Source: Toxoplasma gondii ME49 (taxonomy: Eukaryota > Apicomplexa > Conoidasida > Eucoccidiorida > Sarcocystidae). From it: DNA of 64,000 bases. The stretch is taken from the NCBI RefSeq assembly GCF_000006565.2, contig NC_031477.1, positions 2,326,043 to 2,390,042 on the forward strand, in the 5' to 3' direction. Below, in pieces: positions 26,192 through 37,593 of this stretch. Within the stretch, counting starts at the first letter, position 1; the number at the start of each line of letters is the position of its first letter. The notes below the pieces were generated by a model. It was not told the origin of the DNA, did no database searches, and worked only from the letters and a program-made list of their open reading frames with translations. A program made the position numbers and the translations under genes.

Positions 26192-26503
26192 GGTATTGCA
26201 TACATGTAGCCGTCTATAGGTTTAAATAGCCACCTTTTTGCTTGATTGAGCGCACTGTTTTGAGGAGGATTTCCATCTACGTTTACCGGTCACACAGTGC
26301 GCGTTTGTCGCAGCTTTGTCTGCAGGACGTGTGTCAAATCGATCGACTTTGCTTCCTCGAGCGTCGAATAAATGGACGACACGATCCGCCGCAAGAGCGG
26401 CTGCCATTCGACTTCCATTTGAAGACCAAGCCAAAGTGCAGACCGAATTCCGGTCGCATGCAGAAGGCTGCAATAATACTGTTCCTGATCGTTGTAGCCT
26501 CAT
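2203..26503 (-). CDS. IFT172: Intraflagellar transport protein 172 (IFT-B peripheral subunit), complete gene, 35 exons
   Basis: IFT172 is the largest IFT-B subunit; it carries cargo along flagella and acts at the tip turnaround. Exons (minus, 5' to 3'): 26503-26287, 25963-25711, 25297-25172, 24840-24741, 24603-24436, 23652-23455, 23087-22845, 22521-22473, 21747-21645, 21512-21420, 21036-20875, ~20297-20161, 19960-19771, 19244-18967, 18288-18190, 17789-17696, 17212-16968, 15850-15742, 15272-15057, 14616-14551, 13894-13808, 13071-12965, 12310-12222, 11802-11627, 11122-10907, 10378-10271, 9769-9578, 8960-8853, 8241-8047, 7146-6892, 6399-6008, 5149-5051, 4155-4039, 3424-3341, 2425-2203. The total is about 1,864 codons, near the family's usual ~1,750. 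The N-terminal exons give the two WD40 propellers (SVCTLAWSSNGSRMAAAL, ATGHADGSIQL, NLQLWDVATRTATLLL). From exon 14 the TPR-like solenoid aligns repeat by repeat (DEAIEMYRNLH, EEEWGDWLLERHE, QWKKAFHFLQEL). The C-terminus is the family-typical CVVTGYPV block. Start chosen: ATG at 26501-26503. Phases chain at every junction except exon 11 to 12. A flagellar role in microgametes is inferred. Confidence 0.95.
5611..5711. repeat. (TA)n microsatellite in IFT172 intron
   Basis: There is one TA run at about 5611-5635 and a longer, nearly perfect one at about 5664-5703. Both are in the intron between IFT172 exons 6399-6008 and 5149-5051. Confidence 0.9.
7839..8008. repeat. 26-bp tandem minisatellite, six full copies plus a partial one
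   Basis: Six near-identical 26-bp units, each starting with TGCATGCATGC and ending in CTTCAACAGG, run from 7839 to 7994. A seventh partial unit continues to about 8008. The array lies inside the IFT172 intron between the exons ending at 8047 and starting at 7146. The copies look identical by eye, which suggests recent expansion. There are no spacers between units, so this is not CRISPR-like. Confidence 0.95.
8581..9256. repeat. Cluster of (TA)n / (CATATA)n microsatellites flanking and near an IFT172 exon
   Basis: Long alternating TA runs occur at about 8586-8710, 9068-9105, 9166-9197 and 9229-9253, in the two introns on either side of the IFT172 exon 8960-8853. Comparable runs sit at 8287-8320 and 8370-8404. 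They are near-perfect dinucleotide tracts with occasional GTATA or CATATA interruptions. Confidence 0.9.
11303..11920. repeat. (TA)n microsatellites flanking IFT172 exon 11802-11627
   Basis: TA runs lie at about 11303-11355 and 11386-11421 on one side and 11872-11917 on the other side of the exon encoding the EKGTAAACQVLVQ region. They are intronic. Artefactual open frames rich in Ile-Tyr cross them in several frames and should not be mistaken for coding sequence. Confidence 0.85.
22687..22728. repeat. (TA)n microsatellite in IFT172 intron
   Basis: An uninterrupted TA tract of about 38 bases lies between IFT172 exons 23087-22845 and 22521-22473. Confidence 0.9.
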
Positions 26504-29500
26504 CGTGTGCCGAGACTGGGCAGGGCGCGTTTATCGTTACCTTGCCAAATGAGTTGACTCAGCTGTTTGCATTCTTCGAACCGAAAAAAAGTTTAAGAAG
26601 CACGACACCCATTAAAGAGCAGATGCCATCTGTGCGTGGAAACCGTGAGGCGTTTCCGGGGAAATAGATTACACCTGCACAGAAACTTCGAGCAAACGGG
26701 CGCACAAGTTCTGCCACCGTTCACTGCTTTGGTGGCAAAACCTGCTCAAAGACAGACATCCCTAGAAACTGCGGTATTTTAGCTCATGAAGCGTGTACCC
26801 CTTCTGTGTTCGCTTGTATTGCTCCACTTTTCCAACTCGCGTGCTGGGGTGCCGGCGGACCTAAGACTGCGTCGCCTTCTGGTGTCCCGTAACTTAACCG
26901 CCTTGGGGCGTTTACGTGCAATGGCTCCTGACTTTGATGGATAGAAGCTCGTCCAGTAAGATTCGAACGGCAACTTTGGCTTCCAAGTAGCTTTTTCTTG
27001 TGGGTTGCGTTGTAGGGGGCCCCGCTGACGCTATGATAATTCGCGCTCGCCGTCTGCAGCCCTTGTACAAGCCGAGACGGCTTGGTTTTCCACGATCTTC
27101 AATAACTCAGCATTAAAATGTAACCATTGCGATGTTTGGAAGAAACTGAGACTGTCCGTGTGCTTTAACGGTGGGCCACAACTGTGGCGTGCGGGATCAA
27201 CGAATGCTCGTTTGAGCTGTTGGCGTCTGCAGCATTGCCAAAATGCTGCATCTTGCACTCGTTCAGATTTGCTTAGAAGGTTTAGCACACCGCCCACGCA
27301 AAACAATCCAGCTCTTTCTTTCTCCATTCCGGACCACGATGTTGCGTGATCTTCGCAAATGTGACTACGCATTTCTCACTTGTGCAGGTGTGCACCTTGT
27401 TTGTCTCACAAAAGGAATTTCTCGTAATCCTTTCAGTGCGTACCAGATTTGCCCGTCACCTTGCCAGGATTGGATTGGGCATAGCGCCTTCCGACACCTC
27501 CTGATATCAACTGAGAACCAAAATAGATTTCGCACCAAACTGTCTGCTGCAGAGATGTGAAGGAAAATTACAGAGAGACGGGAAGAATTTCTACCTTTCT
27601 GCATGGAGACAGAAGCAGCATTTGTTCACCGGTCCGTTATCCACGCCTGTGCATGCTTCCTCAGGAGGTCAAACAAACAACTGTATCAGTTCGCAGATCG
27701 GCCACCAACGTTGGTTTTTCGCCCTGACCAGAGGGACTGAAACAGCAGAATGCCTTGCTGCCTGATCTACACTTTTTCTTGGAGCACTACGCTCAGTATC
27801 GCCTCGCAGGGGAATTCCAACAGACTTAGATGGCGACAGGCGACGACCGCCCCTTCGAGTCACAAGCAAGGAAGACGTTTTGAGAAGTGCACAACCTTGA
27901 GCGTAACTGAGAGAAAAGGACTTTCTGGGCAGTTCGCAAAACTCGCTGCCACATTTGCCACGCTGCTGAGCGACACTCAAGTGTGCGGGTGGAACGTCCA
28001 TGCTGAAACTGAGACTGCAAGGGATCGAGATAATTCCTATGAGACATCTCGCAGACATGTTTCTCTTGTTTGAAGTCTTGCCTTCTGTCTGCCCGTTACT
28101 CTCGATCTCATTCAGCGTGATGGCTGCTACATAAATTAGTACCTGCGGATCGACACCACTGAAAGCTACTACACAACCAAGAAAACGAAAGAGGCGTAAA
28201 AAGAGGGTGAAACTGAACAATAATTTCACACATATTTTTCTTTCTATGGGTAAACGTCATACATATCATATATCCCCAAATGTTAACCGTCAGGCGAGTG
28301 TGTCGTCACTCCTGGTTTTGTACAGCGTGTCTGACTTGTGGAGGCGATTCCGTCTTTGTGCAGAAAGCAACGAATGTGAAAACGGTTGCCGCAGACTGCT
28401 CTCGTTCCCGAGCTTGCTTCTGCGTTCTAGAGATGACATGCCATTCGTCGTTCCGTTTAACCGCCTCGTCATTCTACTTTCAAAGTCACCTTGACACGGA
28501 ACGGTACCTTCAGTGTTCCTCTCGCGGGTCTTCCGATAGTGTTCTTCTGTCCAGCACGACACCACCGCCTAGTTGACACTTCCGTTCTCGCTTTTTTCAC
28601 CGTGTAAAAACACGATAGAGACACACGCGAACACGATTCGTGCTAAGAGTTTTGGGAAATATCGGAAACAGCGTGCCGTTGAATCGAAATGAAGTCTCAA
28701 CTCACCGTCGTTGAAAGATTGCCCAGCAGCTTTTTCTCGGAGGTCAATCAGCATATCGGAGATCTCCTTCGATACAGAAACATTTCCACTGCTCTTTGAA
28801 GCGTATACGCCGGCTTTTTCGTCCTCTTTTTTGCCAGATAGGCAAATCTTGCGTCTTTTTCTCCAGCGTGGGTCTTTCGATGTCACCTTGGATTTTCAGC
28901 GTGGTCTCTGTGCCTGGCCGTCGTCGCCACATGCATGCTTTGATTCACCTGCGTTTTCCCCATCATCTCGTTGATAGGTTTCCTCTGCCTCAAGAACCAA
29001 TCTTTCCCCGCCTTTGTTTCTACATCCTCTTTCTTCTGAGAAGAGACAATACCCCAAGAAGTATCTCCCTCTCACCACTGGAGTCTCGTCAGCTTGCATG
29101 CATGCGACTGCTCTGCCAAAGCATCTTGTCTTCAAGATTTTTCCTGTCAACTCTCGCTCCTCTCGGCTGTGTCTTCCATTTTTCATCCATAACGTTTGCC
29201 CGTTTTATTCCTTTCTTCCAAGTCGTTTCTTTCTGCGGTGTGCAGCTATGTTTCTCGCTTTCTTAGATCGACTTCGTCGCAGAAACGCGCCCGTACCGCG
29301 ACGATTTCTTCTCTCCACTCGGATCTTTCTGTCTCGATCTCGTTCCCACCTGTTCCACTGAATCGAAGACGCCCACGGTTTCCTTGGACGTCTCCATTTC
29401 CTTTGCTGCATGCGTTCGCCCCCTCCGAGAGCCGCTGCAGCTGCAGATTGCCTGATCTCCCAGTGCTGTCTTCTTCCACCACATTCCTCTTGAGCATCCC

Positions 29501-30146
29501 TTCCATGAAAATATGCAGGAGAACTGAGCCAGGTATTTAAATGTGCATAGGAGCATTTCAATCTGTCATGGCACACGCCATTGCATTCGCTTAGATCCTC
29601 TTGTGCTTATGCGTACCTTGTCGCTTTTTTCGTACTTGGTCTTTCCTGTAGTTTTTCAGCGAGCCTCTCGGTTGTCCCTAGAAGACGAGAGACTCGGTCT
29701 AGGCAGTTGCGGCTGGTTCGACTGGAGCGGAAATGAGGAGACGCACACACTCGTCTTTCGGTCGTCGCGATTCGAGGAGGCGGGCGGTCGCGTCGTGGAC
29801 CGATCTGCGAGCGGAGCTCCTCCTTTGAATTCGCTTTTTTTTTTCTGGGGAGCAACTGAACTTTTCGTCTCCACATCTGTTCTTTCTCCTCGCTTGCCTG
29901 GGGTGGAGGCACGACGACGCAGAAGAGGCGGCCGAAAATGCGAAGCTGGACTTCTTTCCGTTCCACCTTTCCCCCCGCTGTGTCGTTGAGAAGCTGCACC
30001 TGTGGCATCGGAGCGTCGAATACACTCCACATCTCAACTGGTGATGCTGCTGTGACTCAGTCGCTGTCTGACCAGTCAGTTTTCTACGCCGGACAACGCA
30101 GTTGATTCAGCTCCACAGCCGGACATCTGCAGATCTAGATGTGATG
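26504..30146. other. Divergent intergenic interval between IFT172 and the 30.1-kb gene
   Basis: This is about 3.6 kb between the IFT172 start (-) and the next plus-strand gene. It must contain both promoters and 5' UTRs. It has few TA microsatellites compared with the introns. A TGCATGCATGC word lies at 29095-29105. The possible minus-strand gene at 26.8-28.9 kb is listed separately. From about 29.0 to 30.1 kb I see pyrimidine-rich sequence on the plus strand typical of coccidian 5' regions, and no supported coding exon. Confidence 0.5.
26779..28886 (-). CDS. Possible small unrecognised minus-strand gene (first and last exons only)
   Basis: A candidate first exon runs from an ATG at 28886-28884 to a good donor (CGACG then GTGAG) after 28706. 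It encodes 60 hydrophilic residues beginning MTSKDPRWRKRRK and ending REKAAGQSFND. A 39-base exon 28546-28508 joins in phase (EEHYRKTRERNTEG). A candidate last exon starts after a TAG acceptor near 27034 and reads through KPKLPFESYWTSFYPSKSG to a very basic C-terminus ending at a stop at 26779. I could not chain exons between 28.5 and 27.03 kb, so the two ends may not belong together. Lys/Arg richness would suit a nuclear protein, but I assign no function. If real, it lies close upstream of IFT172 on the same strand. Confidence 0.3.
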
Positions 30147-32672
30147 TTAAGACGCATAGAACCTGCACAGCGTTCTGCGCCCACACCTGCGCGGTCGCTC
30201 TTTCTCCTTCTTTTCTGTCTCGTTTCTTCTTTTTTGTTTCCGCCAATTTCTCCAGATCTCTCATCCTCTTCGACGGGTCAATGGCGGCTCACGGAGGAGC
30301 AGCTGTCTGTACACTCCTTCACGTCTGCTCTCGCCGTGTCGAGGAAACGTGACTTCTCGGGAAGCAGACATGACCTTTCTTTTTGCCCCTATGGAGGTTT
30401 GAGCGACTACTCGCTTTCTCCGAAGCCAAGTCGAGAGAAATCCACTGCTGTTTCCTGGACTTTCTCGCCTGTTAAATTCGAAAGATGTCGCTTCTCCTTT
30501 GTCAATGCTACAGGCCTCGGAGTCACTTCTCCCTGGTGTCCTCCTTCCCTTCCCGAAACCGAACGCATCCCGAGCTGCTTTGTTCCTCTTTCTTCTTCGT
30601 CTTCTTCACTGACTCACTCTGACGTTTCAGCTTCTCATCCCCTTTCTTCTTCTGTCTCTTCTGTCTCTTCTGTCTCCCTTCCTTCCGCTTGCTCTCGCCT
30701 TCTCTTCGCTGCGCTGTGCCCACTCCTCTGCTCTCCTTTTTGGCCCTCGAGAGCGTCAACGCACTGGCGCATGCAACGAAGACGCAAGTCGACTCTCTCG
30801 CCGGTCGCGTTTCTTTCCACGCCTGGCTCTCTTGAATTTCTCCGTCGCTTGCCGTCTCCGTCTTCTTCTCCTTTGTACTCCACTTCTAAGAGCGCTCCGA
30901 GAAGCAGGCTCTTCTTTCTCCCCATTTCTCTTCCGCTCGCTGCAGCCCCCACGAACAGACCCGCGGGAGATCCGGCGGTGCGGGCGTCTTTTCCAGGTGT
31001 ACATGCCCCCCGCGAAACGGGGAGTCCAGCGGCTTCCTCCAGACTGCATGCGCGACACTGCCCGGAAGGCGGAGAGACCGCCTGGCCTGCGAGCGCTGCG
31101 CCGCCGCCAGGCATTCGAGCTCCTCGCTGGACGGTCGACACAGAGGGAAATTTCAAGATTCTTGAACAGTGAGTTTTCCTCGTTCAGTTGGGCATGAACT
31201 CCGTCGGGGCACACGACAGGATCAGCCGAAAAACAAAGACCTTCTGGAGCTAAACGAGGCGTCTACCTCGCCGGAGCACCTCCGCAGAAGAAGGCTTCGC
31301 GGATCACCTTGTGCATTTTGCGAGAGGGAACTGGCGGATCGATTGAATGAAGGGGAGAACGAAGGACGCTGCTGCACCGGTGTTGTGCGGTCTGGCGAGA
31401 GGCATGTTGCATTCGGAACGTAGGGGCACGTTGCTTTCGCTGAAGAACAATCAGGAGAAATTGCGAGCAGAGAAAAAGATGAAAACGGAGAAGAAGAGGG
31501 AAAACAGAGAAAAAGATGAAAACGGAGAAAAAGATGAAAACAGAGAAGAAGAGGGAGAACAGAGAAGAGGAGGGAGAACAGAGAAGAGGAGGGAGAACAC
31601 AGAAGAGGCCGGGAGCGGGCAGTGGACAGCGAAATAGGAAGGCTCTCTCTGCTTTTCTGGAGCGTGAGCTTGTGCTCGAGAAGAAACGCCTTGAACAGGG
31701 ATAAAACTGCGGTAAACGCAACGAGATCTCGCCTACTCCCTTCGTCTACACAGCGGAAGACAGAATAGGATAACACCCTCTTTGCGCCAGCTCCCTTTGT
31801 ACTGTCACCAATCACCCGAGAAGGATGCTACAGTTGAACGACCGTGTGCATGTCTCTCAGGAACTGTGTTCGACCTCATGTATATATCTAAATATGTTGA
31901 TCGGCATCATTTACGTACATATGTCTGTATCCATGGCGATCATGATCCTTGCTTTGGTAGTCGCCTTCTCGGTGATCGGCTCCTTAACTACGGTACCCTG
32001 TAAAGGTTCTACTCGAGTGCATATGCACAGTTACGCATATTCTTGGACGTACACACATATACATCAATGCAAATGTAGCTGTCCACATACATATACTCTA
32101 TGTATATATACATGCTTATCGACGTTGGTAGAAGGACGCAGTGTCCATTTGCAAGAGTGTTTATTGAGTGTTTATTATCTCCAGACACGGACCGCCACAA
32201 GATCAGCGCTTGGTGGGCTGGGAGGATGTGCTCGTGGAGGAACGACGGTCGTGGAATGCGACAGGGAAGACAGAAGAGCAGATTCTCAGAGGCGAGAAGA
32301 CGCTGACCTTTGCAGAAAAGTTCCAACAAAGGATCTTCGAAGCTCGAAAAATCCCGCATTTCCAATTTGTTCATCACCAGCCTCGAGGGCGCCCTGCTCT
32401 CTGGATTGTCCGACCCAAACAAGGTTTGTGACCTCTCAGCTAAAACCGACAGGAACGTCATCGATGTATATATATATATATATATATATATGGATCAAAT
32501 GAAAGAGCACACATTATTGCAGTTGCGTGTACTGATGTTTCTTAGTAGCACAATGCATCTCTGTCCGTATCTGTCTCTCTCTATATACACATGGGCAAGC
32601 AGTTGACTATATATGCATATGTGTATGTCTACTTCCGCATTCGTGTCTCTGTGTGTGTGGATGTGGGAATGC

Positions 32673-32703
<31 letters not shown>

Positions 32704-34251
32704 CATTTATATACATTTATATGTATGTATATATGTACATCGGGGGTAGACCCGAAGAGTCTGCACTTTTCTGTTTGCGATTCGCTGATTTCTCTGGGAT
32801 TACACCAAGTGGAAGCATCTGTGGTGAGAGCCTCTTTGTGCGTTTTGCCGGAAGTGTCTGTCTCTTTACACCCTGCTTGGGAGGCATTTGCGTCGACGTG
32901 AAAATGTCGCATTCTCCGTCTTTCTTGAACACCGGCTCAATACCCCAGACATTCGTTTCTTCGACATTATTTGTCCATCTTTCTTTCTTTATCTCTCTAT
33001 CTCTCTATCTGTCTCTGTCTCTGTCTCTCTATCTCTACCTGCATATGTATTCACGAATCTATGCGTCTGGCTCTGGATAAGCGTGCCGTTTCCTGTGTCT
33101 TTGCAGAGCGTTAGACCTGCGAATGCGTGCTCGTCTCCTTCTCTCTCCGTTTGATTGCATTTGCTCGAAATGTGTGTGTTCGTGAAGAAGCTGTGAGTGT
33201 GTGAATGGCTTTTTCTCAGGCGCGTACTGCGAGTTGATGAAGGACGACAACCCACGGGTCCACTCTCTCGTTTCCCGAATTCGCAGACGCTTCGATCGCA
33301 ATGCTCTGGACATTTTCAACATCACGCTCACCGCAGACATGCCGCTTTGCGAGGTTTTCTTCATAGGTCCAATTCCTGAGCTAGGAAGGATTTTCTACGC
33401 TCGCGGCGGCACACTTCAGGTGAGCGTAAATCCTACATGAATTCGCTCTCCTTTACGACCGTTGAGACCTTGCGAAACCGAGAAAAAACGACGCGCCGGC
33501 GGAACGCAACAAGATCAAGCAAGTGCCACAGACCGCAGCCCATAAAACATATGTCAATACATGTGGATCTACCTATACGTCGACGTCCACATATTCAAAC
33601 AGATCTGGTTACATACAATATATATGTATATATATAAATAATATATATACGTTGAAGTATTTGTTCATCCGTAAGCATTTCTTATAAAAGGCCTGTACCA
33701 AATTCTCCATGCATGCGTTCAAAGCGGAGTCTTTATCCGTTTATGGTTCTGTCTATATCCCTATCCATCTATCTCTCTACCTATCTATATCTACACTCAT
33801 ATATATATATATATATATATATATACGTGCTCCATGTGGAGCGGCGACGGTATCTGGATGAGTGTGTGCATTTGCGTTGAACCTCTTGGGGTGTATGGCA
33901 CCTCGTTGTTCTTCTTACATGGGCCCTGTCCTCTTGAAGGGATTGCCGGAGGCCAGCTGGACGTCTGTGTTGGGATGCGAAGTGAAGTTGTGACTCTTTT
34001 CACACTCGGCTCTGCAGTATCGCGTACGGCCTCGCTTCCGAACGCGCTGTCCGACGCTGGCGAAGGACGAACGCCTTGTGCAGAAATATGGCGGAGATGG
34101 ATGCCCAGGTCTCTTTCCTGAATGGGATGAAGATGGAATCATCGAGGAGCTCGAAGAGTGTCTCAACCCACCGCCTCCAGAGTCAGAGGTGTGTCAACAA
34201 CCATCGAATTCCATGTCTTTCCTGCCTCTTCTTCTGTCGTAAACAAAACCG

Positions 34252-34288
<37 letters not shown>

Positions 34289-35827
34289 GTATATACACAG
34301 ATATCCATATATATATATATATATGTATCTGCTTCTGTCTGTGTATGTGTCTTGGTGTGCGGTGGAGAGACTATATATACATGCTTGGAGACAGGCTCCA
34401 ATGCGTCATATGTCCGTATGCATATGTATGTCTACATACGTGGAGGTCCGTCAGTGATTTCCATATACTTCCAGCGATTTACCTCTATATGTGTATATGC
34501 GTAGACAGGGAAATTCAACTACATGCATCTAATATATATATGGGTCGGTAGATATGCGTTTTTCGAAGACTATAGAGATCCATATGCAGACTTCGTAGAT
34601 GGCCTTTCGTGTCTGTCCGAGGCTAGGCGATTCTGTATTTATCCTGCGTCCTTGGGTCATTTGAATGGTACCGCGGTCACTCGTCGCGCATGCAGTTTGA
34701 TTTTTCGTTCTTTCCTTGCATGCGCACCCTTTCCATCCTTCAGTGGCAGCTTGCGCTTTTGCTTCAAATGGATTTCTACATTATTTTAGGAAAGTTATTT
34801 ATTCCATTTTCTGGGATTCATTTTTTGGGTTCAAGTGTCGTTCTCCTGTGACTTCTCAGAGGTATTCTGTTTTCTTGTAAACAGTTGTGCATGTCTTGTT
34901 TCTCCAAGCTCCCCTCTTTTTTCTCGTTTTTCCTGTTTCGTCTCGAAACGAAGGGATCCTATTTGGCCGTCGAGCCTCTTGTTGTTTTAGAAGATCCTTG
35001 TGTTCTTTTGAGCCTGGGCAGATCAATTAAATTCAGAGGGAAAATGAATTTGTGCATCGGTTTTCAAAATGTTGCACCGTTACTACTTGTCAAATCCTAT
35101 CCGTGAGACTCTAAAAATTCCATCTCATATTTAAAAAGTTACATTTCTTCTATTCGGATTTGAGGTAGGAACAATGAAATCAGTGTAGCAGTAGTGATAT
35201 TTTTTATTGTTAAATCTGGGGTGTTGATAGAATAACATGCATGTTCGTTAATTTCAGATTTCTTTTACTCGGTTTCGGTTCTCAGTTAAACACTATTAAC
35301 GAACTGCCGACTTTAGTCGAAAAACACCAAATACATGTTTTCGTGAATTGAGTTTGACTGGGATAACTGGATTTGTCCTTTTCGTTTTCTGCGTTTTCCG
35401 GGCGCTGCCTTGAACAGTATTTCTTGTCGTTCTGTATCACAGCGCCGTCCTCCGACTCTCGGGACTGGCCCAGCTGTTTTCCTGACGCACTCGCCTCCAC
35501 AGTCCTTCTGTCATTTGTGATGAAGAGCTCTGTGGACCGGACGCCTTGTTCCTTCAGAGCTATCCTGCGAATCTCGAATGGGATAATCTCGCTGCCTTCA
35601 CTCCAGAAAATGCAGAGGAAAGACCGCACTGGTACACACATGTGCACTGGCCGACGCGGGTGGCGGTGCAGCGGGCGTTCGAGGCAGGCATCGCAGACTT
35701 TCGCGAGGTGATAGAAAAAGAGTACGAACAGATGCTCGCAGAAGACCGACAAAGAGCGAGGCGAATCCGGCACCAGCAAGACGAGGAAGACCGCATTCGA
35801 CGAGGGGAGAGCCATGCTCGCAACTGA
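30147..35827 (+). CDS. Conserved-looking protein of unknown function, five exons
   Basis: Exons 30147-31168, 32185-32423, 33220-33419, 34018-34188 and 35558-35827 join with canonical GT/AG sites and phases 2, 1, 0, 0, giving 633 residues. The first exon is Ser/Pro-rich and low in complexity. It has a hydrophobic stretch near the N-terminus (SLFLLLFCLVSSFLF), which reads like a signal or transit sequence. An in-frame ATG at 30771 (MQRRRKSTLSPVAFL) would give a 425-residue protein with a more mitochondrion-like leader. Exons 2-5 encode a compact, complex core without repeats: GWEDVLVEERRSW, FQFVHHQPRGRPALWIV, CEVFFIGPIPELGRIFYARG, RPHWYTHVHWPTRVAVQ. A charged helical tail follows (EKEYEQMLAEDRQRARRIRH). 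I do not recognise the family. An organellar location, for example in a divergent mitochondrial complex, is only an inference from the leader and the core-plus-helix style. Confidence 0.75.
31469..31608. repeat. Purine-rich (GAGAAA/GAAGAGG) degenerate tandem repeat
   Basis: A nearly pure A/G stretch built from GAGAAAAAGATGAAAACG-like and GAGAAGAGGAGGGAGAACA-like units lies in intron 1 of the 30.1-35.8 kb gene. Open frames across it give Lys/Glu repeats and are not coding by splice context. Confidence 0.8.
32465..32740. repeat. (TA)n microsatellites in intron 2 of the 30.1-kb gene
   Basis: TA runs lie at about 32466-32492 and 32676-32738, between exons 32185-32423 and 33220-33419. A related run is at about 33797-33826 in intron 3, and a long interrupted run at 34250-34326 in intron 4. 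Confidence 0.85.
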
Positions 35828-35978
35828 GAGAAACAGCCGCGTCTGACGTCGCCTAGACGCGTCAACATGAGACGCTCAAACAGTCGATGTGTGGGGGAAC
35901 GCGCGCGTATGTGCGACCAAACATTGACAGAGGTTTTCACTGAAACTGGCATTAAGCATGCATCCATCGCCACTAAAG

Positions 35979-36025
<47 letters not shown>

Positions 36026-37593
36026 TATTCATCTGTATCTTATCCGTATCACTTTTTCCATGCATACATGTACATGCATATTTTGACATCTGTACTTGCG
36101 TATATGTATGTATATAGCTAGATACACACTAGTTTGAGAGTATGGTACAGGGTTAGAGAGGCATGCGTGAGATGCGAGGAGCTTTGATGATGCATGCAAG
36201 CTTGGGAAGATACATGAAAGGGGAGGACCGATGAGACAAGAAGAGAAGGGTGCTCGTTTCCCATCGTCGTCCTATGAAGGGCGTCTCATTTTTTGAAATT
36301 TAATTTCGTTCGATGTCTCGACCAGATTTCGCCTTTGCTTTCTCGCCAGTGTTCCTTTTTCTAATTGCCTCCGCAACTGCGAGTGCTCCCATCTCGGAGA
36401 CACACCCAACTGTTGTTTTTCAATCATATCTCTTTCTTTTATCCATCGGCTGTCTGCTACGTCAAGGTATGTGGTTTCTCTCAACACTGTCCACGCCAGT
36501 CTCTCTGCTTCCATGTACGTCGAGACGTCATTTATGCATGTATACATTTACATATATAAATCTCTAGAGCTCCTTATCTAAGGATATAATTGCACACGGT
36601 AGTCTGCATTTCTCTGCCTCATTGTATCTTTCTTCCGATGTATATCCCTCTAACTCCACATTCATCCCTGTACATGTACATTCGCATAGGTCTACGCCTC
36701 TCTGTGTATACACTTATTATTATCTACCTATCTACGTCGATGCCATCCCCGCACGATTCTAGGCGTCCCCAGAAAAACGTATATGCAATGCGCTCGACGC
36801 ATGCGCTTGTTTGTCTAAGTTTCTGTGCGTCGCCAGCTGGCCAGAAAGAAGGGGAAGAGCAAAGTGTTTAAAGAAAGGCGAAAAGTTGTCTTGTCTGAAA
36901 CCAAAGAGTTCCGAGAAAAAGTCGAGTCGCGTCAACGACTCTTCGGAGGCGCGAAAGCGCAAGCCAGGCCAACGAAAGCGGAGGCGCACATGCGTAGAAG
37001 GCATCTGTCCTCTGTCGTGTATCGATCGATGCATGCATTTACCTATATACCGACGCAGATGTACATATACATATATACATATACATATAGATAGATAGAT
37101 ATAGATATATTTACAATTCTATATTTGTTTATTGAAGAATCCATGCGTCTGCATGCAACGACTACCGGTTGTCTCTCGAGGGCGTCGGCCTCGAAAGCCA
37201 GAAGAAAGGCTCAACGGAAAGCGGGGGAAGGCCAGAGGCGTGAGTCGTTCGCGCGGCTTAAAGGCATGCTTAACTAGAAGAGACAAAGTAGTTCTTTCTC
37301 TCACCCTCTGTGAACAGAGCTACGGTCACATCTGCATGCAAATGCATGTGGATATATAAGTATGACTGTGTGTGAGCGTTGAGATACGGGAGAAAGAGGG
37401 ACAGGGAGAATATGATGTACGCGACTGAGGCGCCCACTTGCATGAGTCTGTTTTCCTTCTCACCTCGCCGCCGTTCTGCCGCTGCGCCTCTCAGTTCATT
37501 TCCAGAAAAAAAATCGCCTGTTCTCCAAAATGAGGAGAGACGCGGCTCAGGAAGGCGTCGACATCTGCGGGAGGAATAAAACTGAAAAGCGAA
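35828..37593. other. Convergent intergenic region
   Basis: This is about 1.77 kb between the stop of the 30.1-kb gene (+) and the stop of the giant gene (-). It contains a long TA run at about 35985-36022, TATA/GATA-like repeats at about 37060-37110, and TGCATGCA words near 36191 and 37030. Short open frames around 36.3-37.1 kb have no splice partners or motifs. I see no supported gene. Confidence 0.6.

Noticed and set aside
27669..28229. A 186-codon minus-strand frame in the IFT172 upstream interval
   Set aside because: It has no family motif, its composition is near random, and its frame competes with other open frames; I could not join it to the candidate exons on either side.
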